64,000 bases of DNA from Qipengyuania flava (GCF_019448255.1 NZ_CP080410.1:62001-126000), one strand, 5' to 3'. Numbered from the stretch's first letter, positions 39,084-49,627 are shown. The notes: a model not told the origin generated them from the sequence alone. Translations and numbers: made by a program.

Positions 39084-39174
39084 GGCCTCATGGTAAATAC
39101 TCCGTGAAACATCGCATGCGGCACTTACGCACGCCCTCTGGTGGCAAGCCCCCAAGGCGTGTAAGGAGCGCTCC

Positions 39175-40338
39175 ATGCCCAAAACCGAAACCCTTTCGCC
39201 GGACCAGGCAGCCGCGCTGTTCGACCTGCCCCGGCCGGCCAGCGAATGCCGCATTGTCGTTGCCATGTCCGGCGGGGTCGACAGCTCGGTCGTCGCCGCG
39301 CTGGCCGCGCGCACGGGCGCCGAGGTCATCGGGATCACGCTCCAGCTTTACGATTACGGCGCAGCGACCGGCCGCAAGGGCGCCTGCTGCGCGGGTGACG
39401 ATATTCGCGATGCGCGCGCGGTCGCCGAACGGCTGGGCATTGCGCATTACGTGCACGATCACGAAAGCGCGTTTCGCGAAGAGGTCGTCGAGACCTTTGC
39501 CGACGATTACCTCGCCGGGCGCACACCGGTACCCTGCATCCGCTGCAACATGGGGCCCAAGTTTACGGACCTTCTGGCGATGGCGCGCGAACTGGGGGCG
39601 GACTGCCTGGCCACCGGCCACTACGTCCAGCGAGTCGTAGGCCCGGCGGGACCCGAACTGCACCGCGCGGCCGACCCGGCGCGCGACCAGTCCTATTTCC
39701 TTTACGCGACCACCGACGAGCAGCTCGATTTCCTGCGCTTCCCGCTGGGCGGCATGCCCAAGACGGACGTGCGCGCGTTGGCCGAGGAGGCTGGCCTGCG
39801 CAACGCCGACAAGCCCGACAGCCAGGACATCTGCTTCGTCCCCGATGGCGACTACGCCAAGATCGTCAAGAAGATGCGCCCGGAAGGCGGTCAGCCGGGC
39901 GCCATCGTCCACGCGGCGAGCGGCGAGACACTGGGCGAGCACAAGGGCGTGATCCACTACACGGTCGGCCAGCGCCGCGGTCTCGAAATCGGCGGCCAGC
40001 CCGAACCGCTCTACGTCGTCGGCATCGATGCGCCCAAGGCGCAGGTACTGGTCGGCCCGAAACGCATGCTCGCGGTGGCTTCGGCCACGATCGTGGAGAC
40101 CAACCGCATCGGCCCGCTTCCCGACGTGCCGCTGACCGCCAAGGTCCGCAGCCTTGCCAAGCCGGTCCCGGTCGTTCTCGAAGGGTCGCTCGGGTCCGGC
40201 AGCACTGCCGTCCTGCGCTTTGAAACCCCCGAATTCGGCGTCGCGCCCGGTCAAGCGGCTGTCATATACGCCGGCGAACGGGTCGTCGGAGGCGGTTGGA
40301 TCGCAGAAACTGAACGGATTGGCCTCGAATCAGGGTAA
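39175..40338 (+). CDS. mnmA: tRNA-specific 2-thiouridylase
   Basis: The 387-residue enzyme thiolates U34 of tRNA-Glu, -Gln and -Lys. It has the PP-loop motif [14 protein letters not shown] near residue 32 and the catalytic cysteine regions [11 protein letters not shown] and [14 protein letters not shown]-terminal beta-barrel domain begins near residue 285. gmd follows after 67 bases with its own ribosome binding site. Confidence 0.96.
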   Translation: MPKTETLSPDQAAALFDLPRPASECRIVVAMSGGVDSSVVAALAARTGAEVIGITLQLYDYGAATGRKGACCAGDDIRDARAVAERLGIAHYVHDHESAFREEVVETFADDYLAGRTPVPCIRCNMGPKFTDLLAMARELGADCLATGHYVQRVVGPAGPELHRAADPARDQSYFLYATTDEQLDFLRFPLGGMPKTDVRALAEEAGLRNADKPDSQDICFVPDGDYAKIVKKMRPEGGQPGAIVHAASGETLGEHKGVIHYTVGQRRGLEIGGQPEPLYVVGIDAPKAQVLVGPKRMLAVASATIVETNRIGPLPDVPLTAKVRSLAKPVPVVLEGSLGSGSTAVLRFETPEFGVAPGQAAVIYAGERVVGGGWIAETERIGLESG

Positions 40339-40405
40339 ATTGCCCTTTTACAAGCTTGCGCTGGGCGACCGGTTTTCCGAAGGCAGCACTCCAAGGAGAT
40401 ACGCT

Positions 40406-41452
40406 GTGTCTGCCAAGCGCGCATTGATTACCGGGGTGACCGGGCAGGACGGGTCCTATCTCGCCCGGCTGCTGCTCGCAAAGGGCTACGAGGTCCACGG
40501 TGTCAAACGCCGTTCGTCCTCGTTCAACACGGGCCGGATCGAGGACATTTACGAAGATCCTCACGTTCCCGATCCGCACATGCGCCTGCATTTCGGCGAT
40601 GTGACCGATTCGACCAACATCATCCGGGTCGTGCAGGAAGTGCAGCCGCACGAGATCTACAATCTCGCTGCGCAAAGCCATGTGCTCGTCAGCTTCGAAA
40701 CGCCCGAATACACCGCCAACGCCGACGCGCTGGGCACGCTGCGCCTGCTCGAGGCGATCCGTATCCTGGGCCTTGAAGAGCACACCCGCTTCTTCCAGGC
40801 ATCGACCAGCGAGATGTACGGGCTCGCCCAGGCCGTGCCGCAGAACGAAACGACGCCGTTCTATCCGCGCAGCCCCTATGCCGTGGCCAAGCTCTACGCC
40901 CACTGGATCACGGTCAATTACCGCGAGGCCTACAATCTGCACGCCAGCTGTGGGATCATGTTCAACCACGAAAGCGGGGTGCGCGGCGAAACCTTCGTGA
41001 CGCGCAAGATCTCGCGCGCCGCCGCAATGATCGCGTTGGAGCTGCAGGAGAAGCTCTACATGGGCAATCTCGATGCCCAGCGCGACTGGGGCCACGCCCG
41101 CGAGTATGCAGAAGGCATGTGGACCATCGTCCAGCAGGTCACGCCGGACGATTACGTGCTTGCCACCGGGGTCACCACCACTGTCCGCGCCTTCACCGAA
41201 TGGGCCTTCGAGGACGCCGGCATCCCGATCGAGTTCCGCGGCGAAGGGGTCGACGAGAAGGGCTATTGCCAGGCGACCGGCAAGGTCCTTGTCGAAATCG
41301 ATCCGCGCTATTTCCGTCCGACCGAAGTCGACCTGCTGCTCGGCGATGCGACCAAGGCGCGCGAGAAGCTCGGCTGGGAGCCCAAGGTCCCGGTCCGCGA
41401 ACTCGCGCGTGAGATGGTTGCGGCCGATTTCGAGAAACTGCGCGGGTACTAG
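40406..41452 (+). CDS. gmd: GDP-mannose 4,6-dehydratase
   Basis: The enzyme converts GDP-D-mannose to GDP-4-keto-6-deoxy-mannose, the first step to GDP-L-fucose. The 348-residue product has the cofactor motif [15 protein letters not shown], the [18 protein letters not shown] segment that identifies GMD, and the YxxxK dyad in SPYAVAK. I chose the GTG at 40406 because AAGGAGA precedes it and the family start matches. fcl begins two bases after its stop. Confidence 0.96.
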   Translation: MSAKRALITGVTGQDGSYLARLLLAKGYEVHGVKRRSSSFNTGRIEDIYEDPHVPDPHMRLHFGDVTDSTNIIRVVQEVQPHEIYNLAAQSHVLVSFETPEYTANADALGTLRLLEAIRILGLEEHTRFFQASTSEMYGLAQAVPQNETTPFYPRSPYAVAKLYAHWITVNYREAYNLHASCGIMFNHESGVRGETFVTRKISRAAAMIALELQEKLYMGNLDAQRDWGHAREYAEGMWTIVQQVTPDDYVLATGVTTTVRAFTEWAFEDAGIPIEFRGEGVDEKGYCQATGKVLVEIDPRYFRPTEVDLLLGDATKAREKLGWEPKVPVRELAREMVAADFEKLRGY

Positions 41453-41454
41453 GG

Positions 41455-42390
41455 ATGAGCGCGTTCCCGCTTGCCGGAAAACGCATCTATGTCGCGGGCC
41501 ATGGCGGCATGGTCGGCCAAGCGCTGGTCCGGCGGCTGGAGCGCGAGGATTGCACGGTCCTGACCGCGCCGCGCTCTGTCGACCTGCGCGATCCGCAGGC
41601 GGTGGACAGCTGGTTTGCCGGCAACGCGCCCGACGCGGTGATCCTTGCCGCGGCGCGGGTTGGCGGGATCATGGCCAACGCGACCCGTCCGGCGGACTTT
41701 CTCTACGACAACCTCGCGATCGCGACGAGCGTGATCGAGGTCGCGCACCGGCACGGCACGGGCAAGCTGCTGTTCCTCGGCTCGTCCTGCATCTACCCCA
41801 AGTTCGCCGAGCAGCCGATCCGCGAGGAGGCGCTGCTGACCGGCGCGCTCGAGCCGACCAACGAGGCCTATGCGATTGCCAAGATCGCCGGCATCAAGCT
41901 TGCCGCTGCCTATCGCCGGCAGCACGGCTGCGATTTCATCTCGGCCATGCCGACGAACCTTTACGGGCCGGGCGACAGTTACGACCTTGAAAGCGGGCAC
42001 GTGATCCCCGCGCTCATCCGCAAGGCGCATGAGGCAAAGCGCGATGGCGCCGACAGCCTCACCATCTGGGGCAGCGGCACGCCGCGGCGCGAATTCCTGC
42101 ATGTCGACGATCTTGTGGACGCCTGCGTCTTCCTGCTCGGCCATTATTCGGACGAACTGCACATTAACGTCGGCTCGGGCGAGGACCATGCGATCGGCGA
42201 CCTTGCCGAGACCATCGCGCAGGTGGTTGGCTTCGAGGGCCGTATCGAGCGCGACCGGACCAAACCCGATGGCACGCCGCGCAAGCTGATGGATTCCTCG
42301 CGCCTTGAAGCGATGGGGTGGAGGCCTTCCATCTCGCTCGAAGACGGCTTGCGCGATGCCTACGCCGCCTTCCTGCGCGACGAAGCCTAG
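41455..42390 (+). CDS. fcl: GDP-L-fucose synthase
   Basis: The 311-residue epimerase-reductase turns the GMD product into GDP-L-fucose. It shows [15 protein letters not shown] for cofactor binding, the family [13 protein letters not shown] motif, and the catalytic dyad in AYAIAK. With gmd it forms a complete two-gene pathway for a fucosylated surface polysaccharide. No fucosyltransferase is adjacent. Its stop shares a CTAG with the convergent gene. Confidence 0.96.
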   Translation: MSAFPLAGKRIYVAGHGGMVGQALVRRLEREDCTVLTAPRSVDLRDPQAVDSWFAGNAPDAVILAAARVGGIMANATRPADFLYDNLAIATSVIEVAHRHGTGKLLFLGSSCIYPKFAEQPIREEALLTGALEPTNEAYAIAKIAGIKLAAAYRRQHGCDFISAMPTNLYGPGDSYDLESGHVIPALIRKAHEAKRDGADSLTIWGSGTPRREFLHVDDLVDACVFLLGHYSDELHINVGSGEDHAIGDLAETIAQVVGFEGRIERDRTKPDGTPRKLMDSSRLEAMGWRPSISLEDGLRDAYAAFLRDEA

Positions 42391-42731
42391 CCCTGCCACT
42401 CCTTGAGCACGCAGCCATAGCCTTCGCGCAAAGTGGCCGTGTCGGCGGCGACGAAGGGGATTGAAGCGGTCACGCTCTTGGCTTCGACATTCTCGCTGAG
42501 CGAGATCAGCTCCATGCCTTCCAGCTTGTCCTTGGCGCAATCGTCGAGGCTGCGGCCGGCAACGAAACGGCACGAGCACGCAACGCGCGCGGCATAGGCC
42601 GAACCCACCCCGCCCGTCTTGCGCAGCCCTTCACCCAGCGCGAACCAGGCGGCGGCGAGCAGGGCGATGACGATGAGCAGGAGCCACAGCCACAGGCGGG
42701 TCTTGCGAGAGCGGGATTTGGCCGTTGCCAA
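42387..42731 (-). CDS. Hypothetical membrane-anchored Cys-containing protein
   Basis: The 114-residue product has a basic N-terminus, one membrane helix (about residues 13-32), then a small extracytoplasmic domain. This carries a Cys pattern ([15 protein letters not shown] and a later GYGC) that could form two disulfides. I do not recognise the family. It is divergent from the serine hydrolase gene, only about 30 bases away. Confidence 0.75.
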   Translation of the reverse strand: MATAKSRSRKTRLWLWLLLIVIALLAAAWFALGEGLRKTGGVGSAYAARVACSCRFVAGRSLDDCAKDKLEGMELISLSENVEAKSVTASIPFVAADTATLREGYGCVLKEWQG

Positions 42732-42760
42732 GCGGGATTCCTTCGTGCGAGTGACACCGC

Positions 42761-43891
42761 ATGTCCATGCGGCCCCTTCCCCTTATCGCGCTTGCGCTTG
42801 CAACCTCAACCCTTGCGTCCTGCGGGTCCTCCGGCCCCGCCGAAGAGCCTCCGCTGAGCGAAGAGGCGCTGGCCGCCGTGACCAGCGAACCGGGCGCGCC
42901 AACGAAGGCGCTGGCGCGCGCAGCGGACGAGGTGTTCACGCTCGATGGCCTCGGCGAAACCCGCGCGCTGGTGGTCTATCACGACGGCAAGCTGGCGGTG
43001 GAGCGCTACGCGCCGGGCTATGACGAAACGACGCGTTTCGTGAGCTGGTCGATGGCGAAGACGGTCACCGCGGTGCTGATCGGCATGCTGGTGGCCGACG
43101 GACAGCTGCGGCTCGACGCCCCGGCCCCGGTTGCCCGCTGGCAGCGCACCGGCGATCCGCGCGCCGAAATCACGCTGCGCCACCTCCTCCAGATGCGCTC
43201 GGGGCTCGAGCACACCGAAGCGGGTGACCCGCCCTATGAAAGTGGGGAAGTGCGCATGCTTTTCCTCGATGGGCGCGATGACATGGCCGATTACGCCACC
43301 GCCCAGCCGCTCGAAGCCGAGCCGGGCGAGAAGTTCGAATATTCCTCGAACACCACGGTGATCCTCGCCGATATCGCGGCCCGCGCGTTGACCGATAGCG
43401 AGGACCCGGATGCACGCCGCAAGGCGGTGGCCGACTATCTCGACGCCCGCCTTTTCGCGCCGCTCGGCATGACCAGCGTCGTGCCCGAATTCGACCGTTC
43501 AGGCACGCTCATCGGCGGTTCGCTGATCCACGCCACGGCGCGCGATTGGGCGAAGCTGGGCGAGCTGCTGCGCAACAAGGGCGCGCACCGCGGCGAACAG
43601 TTGGTGCCGCGCGCCTGGGTCGAGGAAATGATCGAGCCCAGCCCGGTGAGCCCACATTACGGCCTCCAGACCTGGCTCAATCGCCCGCTGCCCGAAGGCG
43701 AGGAGCACCCGCTGTTCCCGGACCGCGCCCCGCACAGCGCCTTTTCGCTGATCGGGCACATGGGCCAGTATGTCTTCGTCTCGCCGACGCAGAAGCTGAC
43801 CGTGGTGCGTCTCGGCCATTCGAACCGCGAGGAACGCATCGCCATGCTTCAGCAGCTCGCCGATGTGGTCGAGCTCTATCCCGAAACCTAG
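42761..43891 (+). CDS. Serine hydrolase lipoprotein (class C beta-lactamase fold)
   Basis: The 376-residue product has a signal peptide with a lipobox-like LASC, so it is probably membrane-anchored in the periplasm. The catalytic motifs of the DD-peptidase/beta-lactamase C fold are visible: the SxxK motif as SMAK in SWSMAKTVTAV, the YxN-like YSSN, and HMGQY near the C-terminus in place of KTG. The arrangement is close to 6-aminohexanoate-dimer hydrolases and esterases such as EstB. The substrate is unknown. Confidence 0.9.
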   Translation: MSMRPLPLIALALATSTLASCGSSGPAEEPPLSEEALAAVTSEPGAPTKALARAADEVFTLDGLGETRALVVYHDGKLAVERYAPGYDETTRFVSWSMAKTVTAVLIGMLVADGQLRLDAPAPVARWQRTGDPRAEITLRHLLQMRSGLEHTEAGDPPYESGEVRMLFLDGRDDMADYATAQPLEAEPGEKFEYSSNTTVILADIAARALTDSEDPDARRKAVADYLDARLFAPLGMTSVVPEFDRSGTLIGGSLIHATARDWAKLGELLRNKGAHRGEQLVPRAWVEEMIEPSPVSPHYGLQTWLNRPLPEGEEHPLFPDRAPHSAFSLIGHMGQYVFVSPTQKLTVVRLGHSNREERIAMLQQLADVVELYPET

Positions 43892-44685
43892 GGCAGCAGG
43901 AACGCGCCTTCGACCACGGTCACGCAGGCACCGGTAAGCACGGCGCGCTCGCCATCGCGGAGGCATTCGGCGTGGCCGCCGCGCTGCGAAGCCTGGAAGG
44001 CGGAAAAGCTCTCGCGACCCAGCCGCTCGGTCCAGAAATAGGTGAGCGCGGCGTGCGCCGACCCCGTAAAGCTGTCCTCGTCCACCCCGCCCCCGGGCAC
44101 GAACACACGGCTGACGACGTCTGTCTCTTTGCCCGGCGCAGTGCAGATGAACTGGTCGTTCCCCAGCGCGCCGAGCCCGCGCAGGTCCGGATCGAGCGCG
44201 CGTACCTGCTCCTCGGTTTCGAACAGGTAGACACCGTAGCGATCGGGGTTCAGCCAGACCTCTTGCGGCGCATCACCCAGCAGCGCGACCGCTTCGGCCC
44301 ATTCGCCCGGCTCGGTCCGGATCAGCGGAAGGGCGAGTTCGTAGCCGCCAGCCGCTTTCGCCACTTCGAGCACGCCCGCCTTGCGCGTGCGGAAGGTCAC
44401 CCGTTCGCCGCCGTCGCGCGATAGAAGTACATGCCCGCTGGCAAGCGTCGCATGGCCGCACAAACGCACTTCCTCGGTCGGCGTGAACCAGCGGAGCTCG
44501 TAATCCGCTTCACCGCTGGCATCGGGCACCACGTAGGCTGTTTCCGCGAAGTTATTCTCCTCCGCGATGGCCAGCAGGGTCGCATCGTCGAGCCAGGCAT
44601 CCAGCGGCATCACGGCCGCCTGGTTTCCCGCGAAGGGCCGGTCGGCGAAGGCGTCGACATGCCAGTAGGGCAGGATGCGGCTCAT
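43888..44685 (-). CDS. PhzF-family isomerase/epimerase
   Basis: The 265-residue product has the PhzF/DapF-type double fold. It starts ILPYWHVDAFADRPFAGNQAAV, has the acid at NNFAETAYV, and carries the repeat signatures RWFTPTEEVRLCGHATLA and DSFTGSAHAAL. Most members are not phenazine enzymes but isomerases of unknown substrate. The start at 44683-44685 overlaps the CDF transporter stop (ATGA). The very long frame upstream is a shadow of that gene. Confidence 0.92.
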   Translation of the reverse strand: MSRILPYWHVDAFADRPFAGNQAAVMPLDAWLDDATLLAIAEENNFAETAYVVPDASGEADYELRWFTPTEEVRLCGHATLASGHVLLSRDGGERVTFRTRKAGVLEVAKAAGGYELALPLIRTEPGEWAEAVALLGDAPQEVWLNPDRYGVYLFETEEQVRALDPDLRGLGALGNDQFICTAPGKETDVVSRVFVPGGGVDEDSFTGSAHAALTYFWTERLGRESFSAFQASQRGGHAECLRDGERAVLTGACVTVVEGAFLLP

Positions 44686-45617
44686 GTGTCTTTCTCCAGC
44701 TTGGCGAACTCGTCGTCCTCGACCAGCGGGTTGTCCGGCTCGTCGATATGGCCTTCGGGGTCGATGTGGATGAACAGCTCCATGTCGGGGAAGCGCGCCA
44801 TGAGGTCGGCTTCGACCCGCTCGATGATGTCGTGCGCCTGCTCGACGGTCATGGCCGGGTCGAGATCGACGTGGAACTGCACGAAATCGCGGTTGCCGCT
44901 GGTACGGGTGCGCAGGTCGTGGAGGTTGGAAAGCTCCGGATGGCGCGCGGCGGCCTCGACGAAGGCAAGCCGCTTTTCCTCGGGCCACTCGCGGTCCATC
45001 AGATCATCGACCGCCTCGCTCGCCCCGTTCCACGCGCCGAAGGCCAGCCATGCGGCAATGGCGAGTCCGAAAAGCGGATCGGCAATCCCGAAACCGGCAA
45101 ACTGGTCGAGCGCCAGCGCGGCAATGACCGCAAGGTTCAGCATCAGGTCCGACTTGTAGTGCAGGTGATCGGTCTGGATCGCGAGGCTGCGGGTCCGGTT
45201 CATGACGTAGCGCTGCCAGCCGAGCAGCGCGAAGGTCAGCGCGATGGCGATGAGCGAAACGGCAATGCCTTCTTCTGCCGCCGCGGTTTCGCCCTGCCCG
45301 GCAAGCTGCATGACAGCCCGCGCCGCAATGCCGAAGGCCGAAAGGGCGATCAGCATGACCTGGAAGATTGCCGCGAGCGCTTCTGCCTTGCCGTGCCCGA
45401 AGCGGTGGTTGTGATCGGCCGGTTGCGAGGCGATCCATACGCCGGTCAGCGTTGCGAGGCTGGCAATGAGGTCGAGCGCGGAATCGGCGAGGCTGCCGAG
45501 CATCGCGGTCGAGCCGGTGCGCCAGGTCGCCCAGGTCTTGAGCGCGACCAGCACCACCGCGACCGAGATCGATGCCAGCGCTGCCGATCGGGCAAGCAGG
45601 GCGCGTTTGTCGCTCAC
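44682..45617 (-). CDS. Cation diffusion facilitator (CDF) metal exporter
   Basis: The roughly 311-residue product has six membrane helices and a cytoplasmic C-terminal domain. Metal-binding residues are visible in GSLADSALDLIASL (helix 2) and HYKSDLMLNL (helix 5). The PADHNHRFGHGKAEAL loop between helices 2 and 3 fits Fe/Zn-type FieF members. I chose the GTG at 45615-45617 because it overlaps the pdxH stop (GTGA). A GTG eight codons upstream is also possible. It is in an operon between pdxH and the PhzF-like gene. Confidence 0.93.
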   Translation of the reverse strand: MSDKRALLARSAALASISVAVVLVALKTWATWRTGSTAMLGSLADSALDLIASLATLTGVWIASQPADHNHRFGHGKAEALAAIFQVMLIALSAFGIAARAVMQLAGQGETAAAEEGIAVSLIAIALTFALLGWQRYVMNRTRSLAIQTDHLHYKSDLMLNLAVIAALALDQFAGFGIADPLFGLAIAAWLAFGAWNGASEAVDDLMDREWPEEKRLAFVEAAARHPELSNLHDLRTRTSGNRDFVQFHVDLDPAMTVEQAHDIIERVEADLMARFPDMELFIHIDPEGHIDEPDNPLVEDDEFAKLEKDT

Positions 45618-46222
45618 GGATAGAGCAGCGTGTTGGTCCACGCCGCGTCCGCATCCTCGCGGGTGAACAGGCGGCGATCGTGGAGACGGTACTGCCGGTC
45701 GTGCCAGAATTCGATCCGGCGCGGGCTCAGGCGAAAGCCGGTCCAGTGCGGCGGGCGCGGGATATCGCCTTCCGGATAGCGTTCCTCCAGAGCGGCCACC
45801 CGGTCGAGATAGACCTCGCGGCCGGGCAAGGGGCGCGACTGGTCGCTGGCGGCGGACCCGATCTGCGAGGCGCGCGGGCGCGAGTGGAAGTAGGCGTCGG
45901 CCTCCGCCTCGCTCACTTCGGCGAGCGGGCCTTCGATGCGGATCTGGCGGCGCAGGCTCTTCCAGTGGAAAAGCAAGGCGGCGCGCATGTTTGCGCGGAT
46001 CTGTTCACCCTTGCGGCTTTCGGCGTTGGTGTAGAACACGAAGCCGTCGCTGCCGTGGCCCTTCAGCAGAACCATCCGCACCGAGGGAAAGCCATCGGCC
46101 GAGGCCGTTGCCAGCGCCATCGCGTTGGGATCGTTGGGCTCGCTTTCCTTCGCCTGCGCAAACCACACTTCGAACAGGGCGAAGGGGTCGGTGGCGGGAA
46201 TGGCGCTTTCGTCGGGCTGCAT
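45614..46222 (-). CDS. pdxH: Pyridoxamine 5'-phosphate oxidase
   Basis: The FMN enzyme oxidises PNP and PMP to pyridoxal phosphate. The 202-residue product has PSVRMVLLKG and FYTNAESRKGEQI for FMN contact, SRPRASQIGSAASDQS, and the C-terminal dimer motif RIEFWHDRQYRLHDR. AGGAAAG precedes the ATG at 46220-46222. It is the first gene of the pdxH-CDF-PhzF operon and is divergent from the J-protein gene. Confidence 0.95.
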   Translation of the reverse strand: MQPDESAIPATDPFALFEVWFAQAKESEPNDPNAMALATASADGFPSVRMVLLKGHGSDGFVFYTNAESRKGEQIRANMRAALLFHWKSLRRQIRIEGPLAEVSEAEADAYFHSRPRASQIGSAASDQSRPLPGREVYLDRVAALEERYPEGDIPRPPHWTGFRLSPRRIEFWHDRQYRLHDRRLFTREDADAAWTNTLLYP

Positions 46223-46413
46223 CGGGGCTTTCCTACAGGGTGGAACGCTTGGAACACGGTTCAGGAGCAAAACCGCCTACCGCCCGTTTGTGCCGGGAAA
46301 CCGGTGCAAAGCAGAAAGGCTTGTCCTCCATGCGGCATCCCCTATCGCCATAACGCACTGTAGGAAACCGCATCCGCTTGCATGAAAAAGGCGTAGCAAC
46401 TAGCTAACACACC

Positions 46414-47358
46414 ATGGCCGACCCCTATTCCACCCTTGGCGTAACCCGCAGCGCGTCCGAAAAGGACATCAAAAGCGCCTATCGCAAGCTCGCCAAGGAG
46501 CTGCATCCGGACCGCAACAAGGACAATCCGAAAGCGGCGGAGAAGTTCTCCGACGTGACCAAGGCCTACGACCTGCTGAGCGACAAGGATAAGCGCGCGC
46601 AGTTCGACCGCGGCGAGATCGACGCCGAGGGCAATCCCGCCAATCCCTTTGCCGGCATGGGCGGAGGCGGCGGCTTCCGGCCGAACGGCGGCCAGGGCGG
46701 CTTCCGGGCGGAGGATTTCCAGGGCTTCGGCACGGATGATGTCGATCTCGGCGACATTTTCGAAGGCCTGTTCGGCGGCGGTTCGCGCCGCGGCGGCAGC
46801 CCCTTCGGCGGCGGCCAGCGCCGCCGTCCGCCCCCGCAGAAGGGCGCGGATATCAGCTACCGCCTGCGCGTTCCCTTTACCGAAGCGGCAACGCTGGCGG
46901 ACCAGCGCATTACGCTCGCTGATGGCAAGACGATCGACCTCAAGCTTCCCAAGGGTGTCGAGGACGGCACGCAGATGCGCCTCAAGGGCAAGGGCGAACC
47001 GGGTCCGGGCGGCGCAGGCGACGGTTTGGTCATCATCGCGATCGACAAGCACAAACTGTTCAAGCGCGAAGGCGACGACGTACGTTTCGACCTGCCGATC
47101 ACGCTCGACGAGGCGGTGAACGGCGGCAAGGTGCGCGTGCCCACGGTCGATGGCCCGGTAATGATGACGATCAAAGCCGGCACCCACGGCGGGACGGTCC
47201 TGCGCCTCAAGGGCAAGGGCTTCACGCGCAAGAACGGCACGCGCGGCGATCAACTCGTCACGCTCGAAATTCAGCTCCCCGACAACCTCGAAGAGCTTGC
47301 CAAGCGGCTCGACGGATGGAAGGACGAAGGCGATCCGCGGAGCAAGCTGGGGGTTTAG
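46414..47358 (+). CDS. DnaJ-family co-chaperone without zinc finger (CbpA-like)
   Basis: The 314-residue product has an N-terminal J-domain with the HPD motif at residues 31-33. A Gly/Phe-rich linker spans about residues 70-145, and two C-terminal substrate-binding domains start near [15 protein letters not shown]. It lacks the CxxCxGxG zinc repeats of DnaJ, so it is the class B type. It should stimulate DnaK and present substrates. BrkB and fabI follow on the same strand. Confidence 0.93.
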   Translation: MADPYSTLGVTRSASEKDIKSAYRKLAKELHPDRNKDNPKAAEKFSDVTKAYDLLSDKDKRAQFDRGEIDAEGNPANPFAGMGGGGGFRPNGGQGGFRAEDFQGFGTDDVDLGDIFEGLFGGGSRRGGSPFGGGQRRRPPPQKGADISYRLRVPFTEAATLADQRITLADGKTIDLKLPKGVEDGTQMRLKGKGEPGPGGAGDGLVIIAIDKHKLFKREGDDVRFDLPITLDEAVNGGKVRVPTVDGPVMMTIKAGTHGGTVLRLKGKGFTRKNGTRGDQLVTLEIQLPDNLEELAKRLDGWKDEGDPRSKLGV

Positions 47359-47361
47359 AGC

Positions 47362-48378
47362 TTGGCGCCACCATCCTTTCCGGAAACGCAGGAGCGCGAG
47401 GTCCACTCGCTGTCTCCCGAACAGCGCCGGAAGGAAGCCCGCAATCTGCGCGGCCGCATCGAAGAGCGCGTCGGCCCGGGCACCCGCGCCTGGGAAGTGA
47501 CCCAGCGCACGCTGGTCGGCACCTATAACGACGGCTTCATCCACGCCGGCAACCTCGCCTATCTCTCGATGCTGGCGATCTTCCCCTTCTTCATCCTCGG
47601 TGCTGCAATCTTCAGCGCCTTTGGCGAAGAGGCCGAGCGCGCCGCGACGATCAACGCCGTGCTAACCGCCCTGCCGCCGGTGGTCGCCAATGTGATCGAG
47701 CCGGTTGCGCGCGACGCGGTCGAGGCGCGCAGCGGCTGGCTGCTGTGGGTCGGCGCAGCGGTTGGCCTGTGGACGGTGGGGAGCCTGATCGAGACCATCC
47801 GCGACATCCTGCGCCGTGCCTATGGCACCGAGGCGACCCACGCCTTCTGGAAATACCGGCTGTTCTCCTCCGGCATGATCCTGGGCGCGGTGTTCCTGCT
47901 CTTGCTAAGCCTCATCGCCCAGTTCCTGATCGGCACTGCGCAGCAGGTTATCGAGGCCTATTTCCCCGAGCTGGTCGACCGGGTAATGGACTTGCGGCTT
48001 TCGCGCATCGTGCCGACCATCGGCCTGTTCGGCTCGCTTTACCTGATCTTCTATTCGCTCACCCCGTCGAAATACCGCCGCAAGCGCTATCCCAAATGGC
48101 CCGGCGCTGTGCTGACGACGCTGTGGTGGATCGCCGTGACCACCCTAATGCCGCTCGTGCTGCGCAATTTCTTCACCTACGACCTCACCTATGGTGGCCT
48201 CGCCGGAGTGATGATCGCGCTGTTCTTTTTCTGGCTTGTCGGGCTTGGGGTGGTTATCGGCGCGGAACTGAACGCAGCGCTTGCGGAAACGCCGGAAGAA
48301 GAGCTGGCCGAGGAAACCGACGAGGGTCGCCGCGCCGCGCTGGCGCAGGAAATGGAAGAAGAGGAGCACGCCTTATGA
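47362..48378 (+). CDS. YihY/BrkB-family membrane protein
   Basis: The 338-residue product has a charged N-terminal tail of about 60 residues, then six hydrophobic segments with the family features NLAYLSMLAIFPFFILG and LTYGGLAGVMIALFFFW. The C-terminal tail is acidic. The old RNase BN label for this family is incorrect, and its function is unknown. The only start that gives the full product is the TTG at 47362, four bases after the preceding stop. fabI begins in its stop codon. Confidence 0.9.
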   Translation: MAPPSFPETQEREVHSLSPEQRRKEARNLRGRIEERVGPGTRAWEVTQRTLVGTYNDGFIHAGNLAYLSMLAIFPFFILGAAIFSAFGEEAERAATINAVLTALPPVVANVIEPVARDAVEARSGWLLWVGAAVGLWTVGSLIETIRDILRRAYGTEATHAFWKYRLFSSGMILGAVFLLLLSLIAQFLIGTAQQVIEAYFPELVDRVMDLRLSRIVPTIGLFGSLYLIFYSLTPSKYRRKRYPKWPGAVLTTLWWIAVTTLMPLVLRNFFTYDLTYGGLAGVMIALFFFWLVGLGVVIGAELNAALAETPEEELAEETDEGRRAALAQEMEEEEHAL

Positions 48379-49178
48379 GCGGGTTGATGGCAGGAAAACG
48401 CGGGCTGATCATGGGCCTTGCGAACGACAAGTCGCTGGCCTGGGGCATTGCCAAGCAGTTGCACGAACAGGGCGCCGAGCTCGCCTTCTCCTATCAAGGC
48501 GAAGCGCTGAAGAAGCGCGTCGGCCCGCTGGCGGAGAAACTCGGCAGCGATTTCCTGATTGAATGCGATGTGTCGGACATGGGCGCGCTCGACGCCGCGT
48601 TCGACAGCCTGAAGGCGCGCTGGGACAGCATCGATTTCGTCGTCCACGCGATCGGCTTTTCCGACAAGAACGAGCTGCGCGGGAAATATGTCGACACCAG
48701 CCTCGACAACTTCCTGATGACGATGAACATTTCCGCCTACTCGCTCGTCGCCGTCGCCAAGCGCGCCGCCGAGATGATGCCCGAAGGCGGGTCGATCCTC
48801 ACGCTGACCTATTACGGCGCGGAAAAGGTCATCCCGCATTACAACGTCATGGGTGTGGCCAAGGCTGCGCTGGAAACCAGCGTGCAGTACCTCGCCAACG
48901 ACCTCGGCCCGCAGAACATCCGCGTAAACGCGATTAGCGCAGGTCCCATCAAGACGCTGGCCGCAAGCGGGATCGGCGATTTCCGCTACATCCTCAAGTG
49001 GAACGAGCTGAACTCACCGCTGCGCCGCAATGTGACGATCGACGACGTCGGCGGCTCGGGCCTCTATTTCCTGTCGGACCTCTCCTCCGGCGTGACCGGA
49101 GAGACGCACCATGTCGACGCGGGCTACCACGTGGTCGGCATGAAGCAGGAAGACGCGCCCGATATCGGACTTGTCTAG
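48375..49178 (+). CDS. fabI: Enoyl-[acyl-carrier-protein] reductase (NADH)
   Basis: This enzyme is the last step of each fatty-acid elongation cycle. The 267-residue product has the FabI-type cofactor start KRGLIMGLANDKSLAWGIA. The catalytic residues match E. coli numbering: Y146, Y156 and K163 in the YYGAEKVIPHYNVMGVAK segment. It would be the target of triclosan-like inhibitors. The ATG overlaps the BrkB stop. Confidence 0.97.
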   Translation: MSGLMAGKRGLIMGLANDKSLAWGIAKQLHEQGAELAFSYQGEALKKRVGPLAEKLGSDFLIECDVSDMGALDAAFDSLKARWDSIDFVVHAIGFSDKNELRGKYVDTSLDNFLMTMNISAYSLVAVAKRAAEMMPEGGSILTLTYYGAEKVIPHYNVMGVAKAALETSVQYLANDLGPQNIRVNAISAGPIKTLAASGIGDFRYILKWNELNSPLRRNVTIDDVGGSGLYFLSDLSSGVTGETHHVDAGYHVVGMKQEDAPDIGLV

Positions 49179-49222
49179 CGCCTTCGTTCTCTATACGTTC
49201 CCTTCGAGTCAGGGAGAGAGCG

Positions 49223-49621
49223 ATGCTTGAAGGTGGATGTCAGTGCGGCGCCGTGCGCTACGCGGTCGAAGGCGAAGCGGCGCATCATGCGCTGTGTCAT
49301 TGTGCGGATTGCCGCGCTTCGTCCGGCGCTCCGGCGACTGCGTGGATGGCCTACGCGTCGGAGAGTTTCCGTATCACCAAGGGCGAGGCTGTTGCCTACA
49401 ATTCCTCGGGAGACTCATGGCGCCATTTCTGTGGCACCTGCGGCACCGGTCTCTACTTCATCAATGAAACCGCATTGCCCGGACTTGTCGACATCCAGTC
49501 TGCAACGCTTGACGACGCGGCAGGACACACCCCCGGCGCACAAATCCAGACGGCGGAGCGGTTGCCCTATATGAGCAATCTGGCGGACCTGCCGGAGTTC
49601 GGACGCTACCCGGGAATGTAG
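49223..49621 (+). CDS. GFA-family (glutathione-dependent formaldehyde-activating-like) zinc protein
   Basis: The 132-residue product is of the Gfa/CENP-V fold with the zinc-binding cysteines in order: GGCQCGAVRYAV, CHCADCRASSG and FCGTCGTGLYF. Most members have no shown formaldehyde activity, so the role is open. AGGGAGAG precedes the ATG at 49223. It is convergent with wecC, with only six bases between the stops. Confidence 0.92.
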   Translation: MLEGGCQCGAVRYAVEGEAAHHALCHCADCRASSGAPATAWMAYASESFRITKGEAVAYNSSGDSWRHFCGTCGTGLYFINETALPGLVDIQSATLDDAAGHTPGAQIQTAERLPYMSNLADLPEFGRYPGM

Positions 49622-49627
49622 CGGAGT

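Noticed and set aside
43888..44685. Phenazine biosynthesis by the PhzF-like protein
   Set aside because: No other phz gene is present. Most PhzF-family proteins are unrelated isomerases.
47362..48378. Ribonuclease BN annotation for the BrkB-like gene
   Set aside because: The protein is a six-helix membrane protein with no nuclease motif. The RNase BN name was a historical error for this family.
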